Part shown: positions 48,433 through 58,700 of the stretch, in pieces
Layout: each line of letters opens with the position of its first letter
How positions within the stretch are numbered: position 1 is the first letter of the stretch
NCBI RefSeq assembly: GCF_003056055.1
Contig: NZ_PYFP01000001.1
Span: 2,170,001 to 2,234,000 of the forward strand
Source of the DNA: Glaciimonas sp. PCH181
Lineage (GTDB): Bacteria > Pseudomonadota > Gammaproteobacteria > Burkholderiales > Burkholderiaceae_D
Direction of reading: 5' to 3'
DNA length: 64,000 bases
Notes under the pieces: model-generated
The model's database searches: none
What the model saw: only the letters and a program-made list of their open reading frames with translations
What the model was told of the DNA's origin: nothing
Position numbers and translations under genes: made by a program

Positions 48433-49964
48433 GTTTCAGATAAGGTTGTATTGCCACCGCGCAAGAAACCACGCAGTTCGACTGGTTTATTATCCTCATT
48501 GCGACGCAATTTGATATGCATGCGCCAACCGCCGGTCGCTTCATTGCGGACCGCATCGCTACTCAACAGTTTAGCGTTATCGTCCACACTGACAATCGCA
48601 TCGAGCTTCATAGTGGATGCTAATTTCTTAAACACCGGGCCTTCGAAATCTACCAATAAATTGATACTGTCGTCCGGCTTGAGTTGAAAACCGCTACCAC
48701 GACGGGTCTGTGTTACAGACGACAACGGCGAACTCTTTTCGCCATCCTTTTGCCATAACAATGTGTACGCGATATTAAACGGTTGCCCCACTTTCGGCGG
48801 CGTATCGGGCACCCAATAAGCGACGATATTGTCATTTGTTTCATCCGGCGTCGGGATTTGCACCAACTCTACGCGTCCTGCACCCCAACGCCCTTTCGGC
48901 TGAACCCAGGCACTCGGCCGCTTCTCGTAACGCGCATCCAGATCCTGATAACTGGCGAAATTTCGCTCACGCTGCATCAAACCAAAACCAACCGGATTGC
49001 TCGTCGTGTAAGACGTTACCAGCAAGCGTTTTGGATTCACTAGCGGTCGCCAAATCCATTCCCCCGTCCCGGACGCGACCAACAAGCCGTCTGAATCATG
49101 CACTTCAGGACGATAATCTTCGGTTTGCGAGCGTTGATTTTTACCATAGAAAAACATACTAGTCAGCGGTGCGATGCCCAATTTAGTCACGTTCTCACGC
49201 AAATATAGCTGCGCTTTTACTTCGACTGCCGTATCAACGCCAGGCTTCATGATAAAACTATACGCCCCAGTCACACGTCGCGAATTGAGCAAAGCGTAAA
49301 TCGTGATCTGTTTGTCGCCCGCTTTTGGCCGGTCTATCCAGAACTCCACAAATTGCGGGAATTCTTCACCCGAATTCAATGCCGTATCCACCGCCAGCCC
49401 ACGCGCAGACAAGCCATATTGCTGATCTTTGCCTAAACCACGGAAGTAACTAGCGCCCAAAAACGACAGCACCTCATCCTTGTAACTACTACTGTTGAGC
49501 GGATAATGCACCCGAAATCCGGCAAATCCAAGCGTGCGCATCTTACGCGGATCAATTTTATTCGCGCCATAGTTGAAATCATTCGGATCGAAACGAAGAT
49601 CGCGCACACTATCGCCAACGATTTCGTGCATTTTCACGGGCTGATCAAATAGATGGCCTTCGTGAAAGAAGGCCAGATCGTAGGGTAACTTAGCATTTCG
49701 CCAAGGAGATTTTTCAGGTTTAAATCGAATATCTTTATATTGCTCGAAAGTCAGATCATCAATCTCTTTCGGTAAATTGCTAGCCGGTTTAACGAATGCC
49801 TTGCCAGATAATTCTTTAGCACGCTGCGCAACATCATTAAAACCAAATGCAGACGCCTGCACGCTAGTGAGCAAACAAGCCATCGCCACTAAGAAGGGCG
49901 CTAAAAGAGGACGGGCTGACGTCGAAATAAAATATCTCACCGAATAAAAAGCCTTTAATAACAT
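48405..49964 (-). CDS. mdoG: glucan biosynthesis protein G (periplasmic)
   Basis: 519 residues with a signal peptide (cleavage after VQASA). Family blocks: [62 protein letters not shown] and SPEDGEW-like RPLVNPKRL. MdoG works with MdoH to branch and shape osmoregulated periplasmic glucans. First gene of the mdoGH operon. Confidence 0.95.
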   Translation of the reverse strand: MLLKAFYSVRYFISTSARPLLAPFLVAMACLLTSVQASAFGFNDVAQRAKELSGKAFVKPASNLPKEIDDLTFEQYKDIRFKPEKSPWRNAKLPYDLAFFHEGHLFDQPVKMHEIVGDSVRDLRFDPNDFNYGANKIDPRKMRTLGFAGFRVHYPLNSSSYKDEVLSFLGASYFRGLGKDQQYGLSARGLAVDTALNSGEEFPQFVEFWIDRPKAGDKQITIYALLNSRRVTGAYSFIMKPGVDTAVEVKAQLYLRENVTKLGIAPLTSMFFYGKNQRSQTEDYRPEVHDSDGLLVASGTGEWIWRPLVNPKRLLVTSYTTSNPVGFGLMQRERNFASYQDLDARYEKRPSAWVQPKGRWGAGRVELVQIPTPDETNDNIVAYWVPDTPPKVGQPFNIAYTLLWQKDGEKSSPLSSVTQTRRGSGFQLKPDDSINLLVDFEGPVFKKLASTMKLDAIVSVDDNAKLLSSDAVRNEATGGWRMHIKLRRNEDNKPVELRGFLRGGNTTLSETWSYILPPN

Positions 49965-50437
49965 TGGATTCCCAGTTAATACTGCTTGATGTGCGAATTT
50001 GACAATAGTAACGATAGTTCGTCTTACCTTCCCACTTATCGCCCTACTTTACATGCGCTATTGTTAGTTGCCTAAAGAAACATTTCCACGCTAAAACGAG
50101 AAATTCTATCGAGATGTCATCGTTGATGACAAGAATATTCCTAAATACAGCTATTACAGGGGAGTTATTCTTAGGATAGAAATTTCTGAATTGCGAATTG
50201 ACTGGGTTAAGAACAGTGACAGCAAGCAAAGTTCCTCTCCCCATTTATAGTAAGATTACCGACTTTCCGGATGACCGCATTTTTTGAACGTCGGAATAGG
50301 GCGGAAATACGGCGACTTTTATACCACCTGGAACACATCGTAAGGTTAAGCATGCTGCAAGCGGTGACATTGCATTCCTGCCATCGCCCATCCTATACTT
50401 CATCTAACGTCCGTTAATTGATAACAAACTGCACCTT
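49965..50437. other. mdoG/folA divergent region
   Basis: 473 bases without a gene. It contains the mdoG leader at the left and the folA promoter at the right (50370-50399). A 66-codon minus-strand frame at 50044-50244 shows no family features and no ribosome site. Confidence 0.4.
50370..50399 (+). promoter_or_regulatory. candidate sigma-70 promoter of folA
   Basis: TTGCAT (50370-50375) and TATACT (50394-50399) with an 18-bp spacer, about 39 bp before the folA ATG. Confidence 0.45.
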
Positions 50438-50947
50438 ATGCCTTCGATTCTTACTATCATTGTCGCCACGGACGCCAACAATGGCATCGGCATCCGCAAT
50501 ACCTTGCCCTGGCATTTGCCGGAAGATCTGGCACATTTCAAGCGCACCACTTCGGGTCATCCGATCATTATGGGGCGCAAAACATTCGAATCCATAGGTC
50601 GGCCATTACCGAATCGCCGCAATATTGTCATCACTCGCAATCCCGATTGGCAGCACGAAGGCGTAGAAACGGTGACCTCAGTCGAAGCGGCGGCGGCATT
50701 AATCAACGGCAGCGAAAATCCCACTGATGGTGAAAAAGAAGCCTTCATCATCGGCGGTGCAGAAATTTATACTACCGCCCTGCCCCTGTGTAACCGCATG
50801 ATCGTCACCGAGATCGATAAAATCTTTGACTGCGATGCTTTCTTTCCCGCCCGCGATCCGCAACAATGGCAAGAAATATCACGCGCATCCCACCATTCCA
50901 GTACCCACAATTTTGCCTATGCTTTTGTCGTGTATCAAAGACGCTAA
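50438..50947 (+). CDS. folA: dihydrofolate reductase
   Basis: 169 residues. Blocks: IGIRNTLPWHLPEDLAHFKR (with the catalytic acid and substrate-binding residues), HPIIMGRKTFESIGRPLPNR (cofactor binding) and FIIGGAEIYTTAL. It reduces dihydrofolate to THF, regenerating the folate oxidised by ThyA. Usual length for bacterial chromosomal DHFR. Single gene. Confidence 0.96.
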   Translation: MPSILTIIVATDANNGIGIRNTLPWHLPEDLAHFKRTTSGHPIIMGRKTFESIGRPLPNRRNIVITRNPDWQHEGVETVTSVEAAAALINGSENPTDGEKEAFIIGGAEIYTTALPLCNRMIVTEIDKIFDCDAFFPARDPQQWQEISRASHHSSTHNFAYAFVVYQRR

Positions 50948-51135
50948 CATTAGTCCAGCCAAAACCTGTTGTAATCAGCAAATGTATTAAGCAAGTTTTA
51001 GACCATTTTCGCCACCAATTTCCGCATATCTGCGAGAATTCGACTTTCTACTTTTGGTGCAATTCATTTGACCTATGCTCAAAGTAGAACGCCTGATTGT
51101 TGTCATTGACATGTCATAAAAATGCCATTGATTAG

Positions 51136-51171
51136 CCAGCAAGCGCCCCAAAATGCGGGGCGTATTGCTGG
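51136..51171 (+). promoter_or_regulatory. GC-rich hairpin in the decarboxylase leader
   Basis: Stem CCAGCAA with TTGCTGG enclosing GCGCCCC with GGGGCG. It is followed by a broken T-run (TTGTTCTTGTT). It sits 40 bp before the decarboxylase ATG, and could be either a folA terminator or an attenuator/5' structure of the decarboxylase transcript. Confidence 0.5.
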
Positions 51172-51210
51172 TTGTTCTTGTTATCCACCTCCCCGTCTCT
51201 TGGAGACCGC

Positions 51211-53475
51211 ATGAAATTCCGCTTCCCGATCGTCATCATTGACGAAGATTTCCGCTCAGAAAACACCTCCGGCCTCGGCATCCGCGCACTCGCCGATGCA
51301 ATGGAAAAGGAAGGCATGGAAGTTCTGGGCGTCACCAGTTACGGTGACCTGTCCCAATTCGCGCAGCAGCAATCGCGCGCGTCGGCGTTTATTTTATCGA
51401 TAGACGATGAAGAATTCGGCGCGGGCTCTTTTGAAGAGACCGACCATGCGCTGAAATCGCTGCGCGCTTTTGTCGAAGAAATTCGCTATAAAAACGCCGA
51501 TATCCCAATTTATTTATACGGTGAAACCCGCACTTCGCGCCATATCCCCAACGATATCTTGCGCGAATTGCATGGCTTTATTCACATGTTTGAAGACACG
51601 CCGGAGTTCGTGGCGCGTCATATCATCCGCGAAGCAAAAGCCTATCTGGACGGTCTCTCGCCGCCGTTCTTCCGCGCCCTGGTCCATTACGCGCAAGACG
51701 GCTCTTATTCGTGGCACTGCCCCGGCCACTCTGGCGGCGTTGCCTTCTTAAAATCGCCTATCGGCCAGATGTTTCATCAATTCTTTGGTGAAAACATGTT
51801 GCGCGCTGACGTCTGCAACGCGGTCGAAGAGCTCGGTCAATTACTCGACCATACCGGCCCCATCGCCGAATCCGAACGCAATGCAGCCCGCATCTACAAC
51901 GCTGATCACTGCTATTTCGTCACCAACGGCACCTCAACGTCGAACAAAATGGTCTGGCATTCGACGGTTGCCCCGGGCGATATCGTTGTCGTCGATCGTA
52001 ATTGCCACAAATCGATCCTGCATTCCATCATCATGACTGGCGCAATTCCCGTGTTTCTGATGCCGACCCGCAATCACCTCGGTATCATCGGCCCGATTCC
52101 GCTGGAAGAATTCACGATGGAAAGCATCCGTAGAAAAATCGAAGCCAATCCATTTGCGCGGGAAGCACTCAACAAAAAACCACGCATTCTGACGATTACT
52201 CAATCGACTTACGACGGTGTGCTTTATAACGTTGAAACCTTGCAAAACATGCTCGACGGCGAAATCGATACGCTGCATTTTGATGAAGCATGGCTGCCGC
52301 ACGCCACATTCCATGACTTCTACAAAGACATGCACGCCATCGGAAAAGACCGTCCGCGTGCCAAGAAATCGATGATTTTCTCGACCCAATCCACGCACAA
52401 ATTGCTAGCTGGCCTGTCGCAAGCGTCGCAAGTGCTGGTGCGCGAATCGGAAACAGTGCAACTCGATCAGGATGCCTTCAACGAAGCGTATCTGATGCAC
52501 ACTTCAACCTCGCCGCAATACTCCATCATCGCCTCTTGCGATGTCGCAGCCGCAATGATGGAAGCGCCGGGCGGCACTGCATTAGTAGAAGAAAGCATTC
52601 TGGAAGCGCTGGATTTCCGCCGCGCCATGAAGAAAATCGATCAGGAATGGGGCAAAGACTGGTGGTTTCAGGTCTGGGGACCAAACTCGTTCTCGGAAGA
52701 TGGCATCGGCTCACGTGAAGACTGGGTCATCAAAGCAGAAGACGACTGGCATGGCTTCGGCAATCTGGCCCCCAACTTCAACATGCTGGACCCGATCAAA
52801 GCCACCATCGTCACGCCCGGTTTATCGCTAGAAGGCAAATTCAGTGATAGCGGTATTCCCGCATCGATCGTGACTAAATATCTGGCAGAACACGGCGTTA
52901 TCGTTGAAAAATGCGGCCTGTATTCGTTCTTTATCATGTTCACCATCGGCATTACCAAAGGCCGCTGGAATACATTGCTGACAGCATTGCAGCAATTTAA
53001 AGACGATTACGACAAAAACCAACCAATCTGGCGCATCCTGCCCGAATTCGCGCGCGCGAATAACGGCAAGAATTCCCGCTACGAACGCTTGGGATTGCGC
53101 GATTTATGCCAGCAAATTCATGAAACCTACAAAGCCTACGACATTGCACGTCTGACAACTGAAATGTATCTTTCAGCCATGCAACCGGCGATGAAGCCAT
53201 CGGACGCATTCGCCAAAATGGCCCATCGGGAAATCGATCGTGTACCGATTGACCAACTGGAAGGCCGCGTTACGTCCATCCTGCTAACCCCTTATCCACC
53301 GGGCATCCCATTGCTGATTCCAGGCGAACGTTTCAACAAGACTATCGTTGATTACCTGAAATTTGCCCGTAATTTCAATGAGAAATTCCCCGGCTTTGAA
53401 ACAGATGTACATGGATTGGTGAAACGGGAAGTGAATGGCAAACGTGATTACTTTGTTGATTGCGTGCGGCAATAA
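51211..53475 (+). CDS. biodegradative Orn/Lys/Arg decarboxylase (probably arginine)
   Basis: 754 residues from the ATG at 51211 (GGAG six bases upstream). Domains: N-terminal wing/response-regulator-like (1-135), PLP-binding core with Schiff-base Lys397 in STQSTHKLLAGLSQASQ and the Asp in HFDEAWLPH, and C-terminal domain (LTPYPPGIPLLIPGERF). Length equals that of E. coli AdiA (755-756), which favours arginine over lysine or ornithine. The product would be agmatine, for acid resistance or polyamine synthesis. No antiporter gene is adjacent, so a metabolic role is possible. Confidence 0.88.
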   Translation: MKFRFPIVIIDEDFRSENTSGLGIRALADAMEKEGMEVLGVTSYGDLSQFAQQQSRASAFILSIDDEEFGAGSFEETDHALKSLRAFVEEIRYKNADIPIYLYGETRTSRHIPNDILRELHGFIHMFEDTPEFVARHIIREAKAYLDGLSPPFFRALVHYAQDGSYSWHCPGHSGGVAFLKSPIGQMFHQFFGENMLRADVCNAVEELGQLLDHTGPIAESERNAARIYNADHCYFVTNGTSTSNKMVWHSTVAPGDIVVVDRNCHKSILHSIIMTGAIPVFLMPTRNHLGIIGPIPLEEFTMESIRRKIEANPFAREALNKKPRILTITQSTYDGVLYNVETLQNMLDGEIDTLHFDEAWLPHATFHDFYKDMHAIGKDRPRAKKSMIFSTQSTHKLLAGLSQASQVLVRESETVQLDQDAFNEAYLMHTSTSPQYSIIASCDVAAAMMEAPGGTALVEESILEALDFRRAMKKIDQEWGKDWWFQVWGPNSFSEDGIGSREDWVIKAEDDWHGFGNLAPNFNMLDPIKATIVTPGLSLEGKFSDSGIPASIVTKYLAEHGVIVEKCGLYSFFIMFTIGITKGRWNTLLTALQQFKDDYDKNQPIWRILPEFARANNGKNSRYERLGLRDLCQQIHETYKAYDIARLTTEMYLSAMQPAMKPSDAFAKMAHREIDRVPIDQLEGRVTSILLTPYPPGIPLLIPGERFNKTIVDYLKFARNFNEKFPGFETDVHGLVKREVNGKRDYFVDCVRQ

Positions 53476-53504
53476 TAGATCGTTGCAAACTCGTTAATGT
53501 AAAT

Positions 53505-53542
53505 AAAATGCCCTGTAGTCGTGATGACTTACAGGGCATTTT
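53505..53542. terminator. bidirectional terminator between the decarboxylase and dcd
   Basis: Stem AAAATGCCCTGTA with TACAGGGCATTTT, further paired inside (GTC/GAC), T-runs at both ends, between convergent genes. Confidence 0.88.
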
Positions 53543-53558
53543 TATGTCAATCCGAATC

Positions 53559-54125
53559 TTAAGCCTTAGGCAAAGTCACGCCCTGCTGTCCCTGATACTT
53601 ACCGCCACGGTCTTTATACGAAGTTTCGCAAACCTCATCGCTTTCAAAGAACAGCACTTGCGCACAGCCTTCACCGGCGTAAATTTTTGCCGGCAAGGGC
53701 GTGGTATTCGAGAATTCCAGCGTTACATAGCCTTCCCACTCTGGCTCAAACGGCGTCACATTGACAATAATCCCGCAGCGGGCGTAAGTCGATTTACCCA
53801 GGCAGATAGTCAATACGCTGCGTGGAATACGGAAATATTCCATCGTGCGAGCCAGTGCGAAAGAGTTTGGCGGGATGATGCAGACATCGCCCTTAAAATC
53901 GACGAATGACTTTTCGTCAAAGTTCTTTGGGTCAACAATGGTCGAATTGATATTGGTAAAAATCTTAAATTCGTTGGCGCAACGAATATCGTAGCCGTAG
54001 GACGAGGTGCCGTAAGACACAATTTTGTTGCCATTTTCTTCACGCACCTGACCGGGTGAAAATGGCTCAATCATGCCGGTTTCCTGCGCCATACGACGGA
54101 TCCATTTATCGGATTTGATAGCCAT
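53559..54125 (-). CDS. dcd: dCTP deaminase
   Basis: 188 residues from the ATG at 54125, the standard length; the open frame upstream to 54233 is not used. It converts dCTP to dUTP for thymidylate synthesis. Blocks: [40 protein letters not shown] (catalytic Glu in PFEPEWEG) and [12 protein letters not shown]. Single gene, upstream of hrpA's end on the same strand. Confidence 0.95.
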   Translation of the reverse strand: MAIKSDKWIRRMAQETGMIEPFSPGQVREENGNKIVSYGTSSYGYDIRCANEFKIFTNINSTIVDPKNFDEKSFVDFKGDVCIIPPNSFALARTMEYFRIPRSVLTICLGKSTYARCGIIVNVTPFEPEWEGYVTLEFSNTTPLPAKIYAGEGCAQVLFFESDEVCETSYKDRGGKYQGQQGVTLPKA

Positions 54126-54263
54126 AGTGTTCTCTTCTTCGTAAAGGGGAATGCAAATAAAACGGGATTTGCGCAATTTTACGCGAATCGACTCGGGTCT
54201 TAGCAGACAAACTGCACTGGCAAGACAAACCAAGAGATTTGTCTATACCAGCCTTATAGCGGT

Positions 54264-57200
54264 TTAGCGCTGCATCGTCTCCCACACTTTCTGCAACCGC
54301 TTAACCGATACCGGCATCGGCGTCTTAAGCTCCTGCGCAAACAACGACACTCTCAGCTCTTCTAGCAACCAGCGAAATTCCTGCATCTTTGGATCGCCTT
54401 TGCCGTGACGATCTTTTTGCGAACGTTGCCATGGCGTCGCCACCAATGTCCACTCTGCCAGAGAGCGCACATCGCGACTCGGCTCGGCACGCATTTTTTC
54501 CAACCGGACGTTGATTGCCTTCAGATAACGCGGGAAATGCGTCAGATTGGCATAATCGTTTTCGGCAATAAAGCGTTTGCTGACCAAGCCCGACATTTGC
54601 GTCTGAATATCCGCCACCGCTGCCGTCTGCGCCTTAGCGCCCTGCAACTTCTTCGGCAGACCATGATATTCCGCCAATATCAACGCCGCCAATCTTGCCA
54701 ATTCGTTACACAGCAAACCTAAACGCGACTTGCCTTCGTCCTTGCGTTGATTGAATTGCGCAGCATTCGTTGGCAACGGCGCTTGCAAACAGGCCCGCTC
54801 CAAACCCGCAGAAATAATCTGATCCCGCAACTCTTCCTGCGAGCCCAGCGCCATGAACTGCATCCCCATTTGCTGTAGACCGGGAATATTTTTTTCCAAA
54901 AATTTCAACTGTTCTTTTAATTGCAGCGCAAACAACCGCCGCAAACCCAGCCGATGTATCCGTGCCGCCTCGTTCGGATCGTCAAAAACTTCCAGATCGC
55001 AATAAGTGGTCTTATCGACTAGTGCCGGAAAACCGATCAACGTTTGCTTACCCTGTTGAATTTCTAACAGCTCCGGCAACTCGCCAAACGTCCAGCTCGT
55101 CAGATTACACAAATTGCTATTTGCGCCCACGCTGCTAGCACTGCGAATAGATTGTCCTGGCGTATTGCCAGTATTAGCAGTGACCAATTTACCGGGCGCA
55201 AGGGATGCAGACGGGCGATGAGGGACCGCTCCTTGCACCGTTGCTATTTCATTGGCGACAGCGCCTGTTTTTTCCGCCAGTTTCTGGAAACTTTCCCGCG
55301 CCTGGCCGCCCAACTCAGCCTGTAACACGGCAAGGTTGCGCCCCATATCGAGTTGACGACCATGCTCATCGATCACCTTAAAGTTCATCGAATGATGCGC
55401 TGGCAAGGTTTCCAGTTTGAAGTCGGGTATCCGCACCGCTACCGTTGTTTCTGATCGCACATCGGCAATCAATGCATCCAGCAAATTACCGTGACCAAAC
55501 ACGTTGCGCGCCTGGATCCGCTCACAAAAACCGGCCGCGTAGTCCGGCAAAGGCACGCAATTTCGACGTATTTTTTGCGGTAACGATTTCAGTAACAAAT
55601 GGACTTTTTCTTTCAACATCCCCGTTACCAGCCATTCGCAACGATCCACGTAGACTTGATTGAGCGCGTACAACGGCACCGTCAGTGTAACGCCATCACG
55701 CGGCGTGCCCGGCTCAAAGTGATACGACAAACCCATCTCGATACCGGCCACGCGCATGACTTTTGGAAACAATTCCGTCGTCACGCCAGCCGCCTCATGC
55801 CGCATCAAATCATCACGATTCAGATACAGCAATGTCGGATTTTTTGGCAGCGTATCCTTCAACCATTTTTCAAAAGTAATGCCATTGCAAATCGTCGGCG
55901 GAATCAACTTATCGTAAAACGCTGCAATCAATTCTTCATCAACCAGCACATCCAGCCGCCGCGATTTATGTTCGAGATTTTCAATCTCGCGAATCAGTTT
56001 TTGATTGTGTGCAAAAAACGGCGAACGGGTATCGTATTCACCGCCCACCAACGCATCGCGAATAAAAATTTCCCGCGCTTCGGTCGGATTGATCAAACCG
56101 AAATTGATACGGCGCTGGCTATACACCACCAGACCGTATAACGTAGCGCGCTCTGATGCAGAAACCTGCGCCGTGCGCTTTTCCCAGCGCGGTTCACCAT
56201 AAGTTTTTTTGAGTAAATGGGCACCGACTTTTTCCAGCCATTCCGGCTGAATCTGGGCAACGCAACGCGCATACAAACGCGTCGTATCGACCAACTCTGC
56301 CGCCATTACCCACTTGCCCGCTTTCTTTGACAACGACGATCCGGGCCAGATATGAAACTTGATGCCACGTGCGCCCAGATAATGCGGCTCGTCATCAGCT
56401 TTAAAACCAACGTTGCCAAGCAGACCCGTCAGCAACGCATTATGCAGATTCTCGTAAGTCGCTGGCGCTTCATTCAACCGCCAGCCCTGCTCGCGAACAA
56501 TCGTCAGCAATTGCGAATGCACATCCCGCCATTCGCGCAAACGTAATTGCGACAAGAAATTAGCGCGACAATTATCTTGCAACTGACGATTGGTTTTCTT
56601 ATGCTCAATCGCGTCTTCAAACCATTTCCAGATTTTTAAATAACTTTGAAATTCCGATTTTTCATCGGCAAATTTCTTGTGCGCCAAATCTGCCGCACTC
56701 TGCGCATCCATCGGCCGGTCACGCGGATCTTGCACCGATACAGCAGCAGCAATAATCAGCATTTCGGTCAGGCAAACGTTTTCCAGCGCGGCCAAAATCA
56801 TGCGACCGACACGCGGATCAAGCGGCAGTTTAGCCAATTCCCGACCGGTTTTAGTCAGCTGATTATTATCGTCAACCGCACCCAACTCTTGCAGCAATTG
56901 ATAGCCGTCGGCAATCGCCCGTCCCGGCGGTGGCTCGATAAAAGGAAACGTCTCCACGTCCGTCAAATGTAGCGATTTCATCCGCAAAATGACCGACGCC
57001 AGTGACGAACGCATGATTTCCGGCTCGGTAAATTTGGGCCGTTGCAAATAATCTTTTTCGTCGTATAAGCGGATACACACACCCGCCGCAACCCGGCCGC
57101 AACGCCCTGCGCGTTGGTTGGCAGCCGATTGCGCAATCGGCTCTATTTGTAACTGTTCAACCTTATTCCGATAGCTATAACGCTTAACGCGGGCGAGACC

Positions 57201-58445
57201 GGCATCGACCACATAACGAATCCCCGGCACCGTCAGCGAGGTCTCGGCAACGTTGGTCGCCAACACAATTCGGCGCGCATTCGATGTCTTGAATACCCGC
57301 TCTTGTTCTTGCGCCGACAAGCGCGCAAATAACGGCAAAATCTCGACATGCGGCGGATGATGTTTACGCAAGGCTTCAGCGGCGTCACGAATCTCGCGTT
57401 CACCGGGCAAAAACACCAGCACATCGCCCGAACCGACTCGCGCCAGCTCATCCACGGCATCCACCACAGCGTCCATCAAATCGCGCTGATCGCGATCTCT
57501 CTGGGCTGCATTCGGCGCATTCGCGGGCTTGCTTACCGATGGCGTTGCGGGATTAATACCACTGCGATCCGCGTTATCCACTGGGCGGTAACGCACTTCA
57601 ACTTCGTATAAGCGTCCCGAGACTTCGATCACCGGCGCGAGTTTTCCGCCCTCGCCAAAATGCCGGGCGAAGCGATCTGCATCGATCGTCGCGGAGGTGA
57701 TAATCAGCTTTAAATCAGGCCGCTTGGGCAACAACTGCTTCAGATAGCCCAGCAAAAAATCGATGTTCAGACTGCGCTCGTGCGCCTCATCGATGATGAT
57801 CGTGTCGTATTGCCATAACATCGGATCGGTCTGGGTTTCGGCCAGCAAAATCCCGTCGGTCATCAACTTGACCCAGGCACCCTTGGTCAGCGTGTCGTTA
57901 AAACGTACTTTAAACCCGACATGCTCCCCCAGCGGCGATCCCAGCTCTTGCGCAATCCGCTTGGCAGTGGACGATGCAGCGATCCGGCGCGGCTGGGTAT
58001 GACCGATCAAGCCATTCAGACCACGTCCTAATTCGAGGCAGATTTTGGGTAATTGCGTGGTTTTGCCTGAACCGGTTTCACCGCAGACAATGATGACCTG
58101 ATTGGCTTGCAACGCTTTGGCAATTTCATTACGTCTGCCAGATACCGGCAAATCTTCGGGAAATACAATTGGCGGCAACGGATTACGTTCAGGCGGCAAA
58201 CGTGGTCTGGAAGTGCGCGGCGTACGCCCATCAGCCCGCCCCGAAGGGGTTGAAGCCGCAGCGGATCGCGCTGCGTTCGCCGGGCGCCGATCATTCTGCG
58301 CCGCATCGCGTGGTGGGTGCGGCTGGCGTGGCTGGCGCGACGGCTCCTGCCGGGCAGGTTTTTCCGTGCGCGGCGCGGCCTCTGAAGACGGCGGTTGGCC
58401 CGCATCTGCGGGGCCTGATGGTAGTTTGGATTCTGGTTCTGACAT
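54264..58445 (-). CDS. hrpA: ATP-dependent RNA helicase HrpA
   Basis: 1393 residues. A Pro/Arg/Ala-rich low-complexity head (1-90), then the DEAH-box motor: Walker A GETGSGKTTQ (122-131), DEAH in IIIDEAHERSLNIDF, SAT in LIITSATIDADRF, and QRAGRCGRVAAG. Then the HA2 and OB-fold domains, and the long DUF3418 C-terminal region typical of HrpA. HrpA unwinds mRNA structures and rescues stalled ribosomes. A poorly conserved Ser/Ala linker lies around 1085-1130. Single gene. Confidence 0.96.
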   Translation of the reverse strand: MSEPESKLPSGPADAGQPPSSEAAPRTEKPARQEPSRQPRQPHPPRDAAQNDRRPANAARSAAASTPSGRADGRTPRTSRPRLPPERNPLPPIVFPEDLPVSGRRNEIAKALQANQVIIVCGETGSGKTTQLPKICLELGRGLNGLIGHTQPRRIAASSTAKRIAQELGSPLGEHVGFKVRFNDTLTKGAWVKLMTDGILLAETQTDPMLWQYDTIIIDEAHERSLNIDFLLGYLKQLLPKRPDLKLIITSATIDADRFARHFGEGGKLAPVIEVSGRLYEVEVRYRPVDNADRSGINPATPSVSKPANAPNAAQRDRDQRDLMDAVVDAVDELARVGSGDVLVFLPGEREIRDAAEALRKHHPPHVEILPLFARLSAQEQERVFKTSNARRIVLATNVAETSLTVPGIRYVVDAGLARVKRYSYRNKVEQLQIEPIAQSAANQRAGRCGRVAAGVCIRLYDEKDYLQRPKFTEPEIMRSSLASVILRMKSLHLTDVETFPFIEPPPGRAIADGYQLLQELGAVDDNNQLTKTGRELAKLPLDPRVGRMILAALENVCLTEMLIIAAAVSVQDPRDRPMDAQSAADLAHKKFADEKSEFQSYLKIWKWFEDAIEHKKTNRQLQDNCRANFLSQLRLREWRDVHSQLLTIVREQGWRLNEAPATYENLHNALLTGLLGNVGFKADDEPHYLGARGIKFHIWPGSSLSKKAGKWVMAAELVDTTRLYARCVAQIQPEWLEKVGAHLLKKTYGEPRWEKRTAQVSASERATLYGLVVYSQRRINFGLINPTEAREIFIRDALVGGEYDTRSPFFAHNQKLIREIENLEHKSRRLDVLVDEELIAAFYDKLIPPTICNGITFEKWLKDTLPKNPTLLYLNRDDLMRHEAAGVTTELFPKVMRVAGIEMGLSYHFEPGTPRDGVTLTVPLYALNQVYVDRCEWLVTGMLKEKVHLLLKSLPQKIRRNCVPLPDYAAGFCERIQARNVFGHGNLLDALIADVRSETTVAVRIPDFKLETLPAHHSMNFKVIDEHGRQLDMGRNLAVLQAELGGQARESFQKLAEKTGAVANEIATVQGAVPHRPSASLAPGKLVTANTGNTPGQSIRSASSVGANSNLCNLTSWTFGELPELLEIQQGKQTLIGFPALVDKTTYCDLEVFDDPNEAARIHRLGLRRLFALQLKEQLKFLEKNIPGLQQMGMQFMALGSQEELRDQIISAGLERACLQAPLPTNAAQFNQRKDEGKSRLGLLCNELARLAALILAEYHGLPKKLQGAKAQTAAVADIQTQMSGLVSKRFIAENDYANLTHFPRYLKAINVRLEKMRAEPSRDVRSLAEWTLVATPWQRSQKDRHGKGDPKMQEFRWLLEELRVSLFAQELKTPMPVSVKRLQKVWETMQR

Positions 58446-58611
58446 GGGGAAAGAATTATACAGAGCGCAGCAGGGTCACGCCGCTACTGGGACAGGAAAG
58501 ACGAGGACGAATGCCCTAAAACAGTTATAAGTTATACATGCTTTATAGAATAAACACGTGCTGCCTGCTACAAAAGCATAATTTCAGCCGACATATTATC
58601 TAAACAAACAC

Positions 58612-58641
58612 AAAAAAGGGGAATGCATGCGTGCATTCCCC
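58612..58641 (-). terminator. terminator after the S8-type protease gene
   Basis: Perfect 10-bp stem GGGGAATGCA with TGCATTCCCC around TGCG, followed on the minus strand by six T. It lies 60 bp after the protease stop. The remainder of 58446-58700 holds only the hrpA leader. Confidence 0.82.
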
Positions 58642-58700
58642 TCCGTTCCTGTCTCAACGCATCGTCAAGTTACGACGCGTTGCTGCTACGTATCGCAGAC

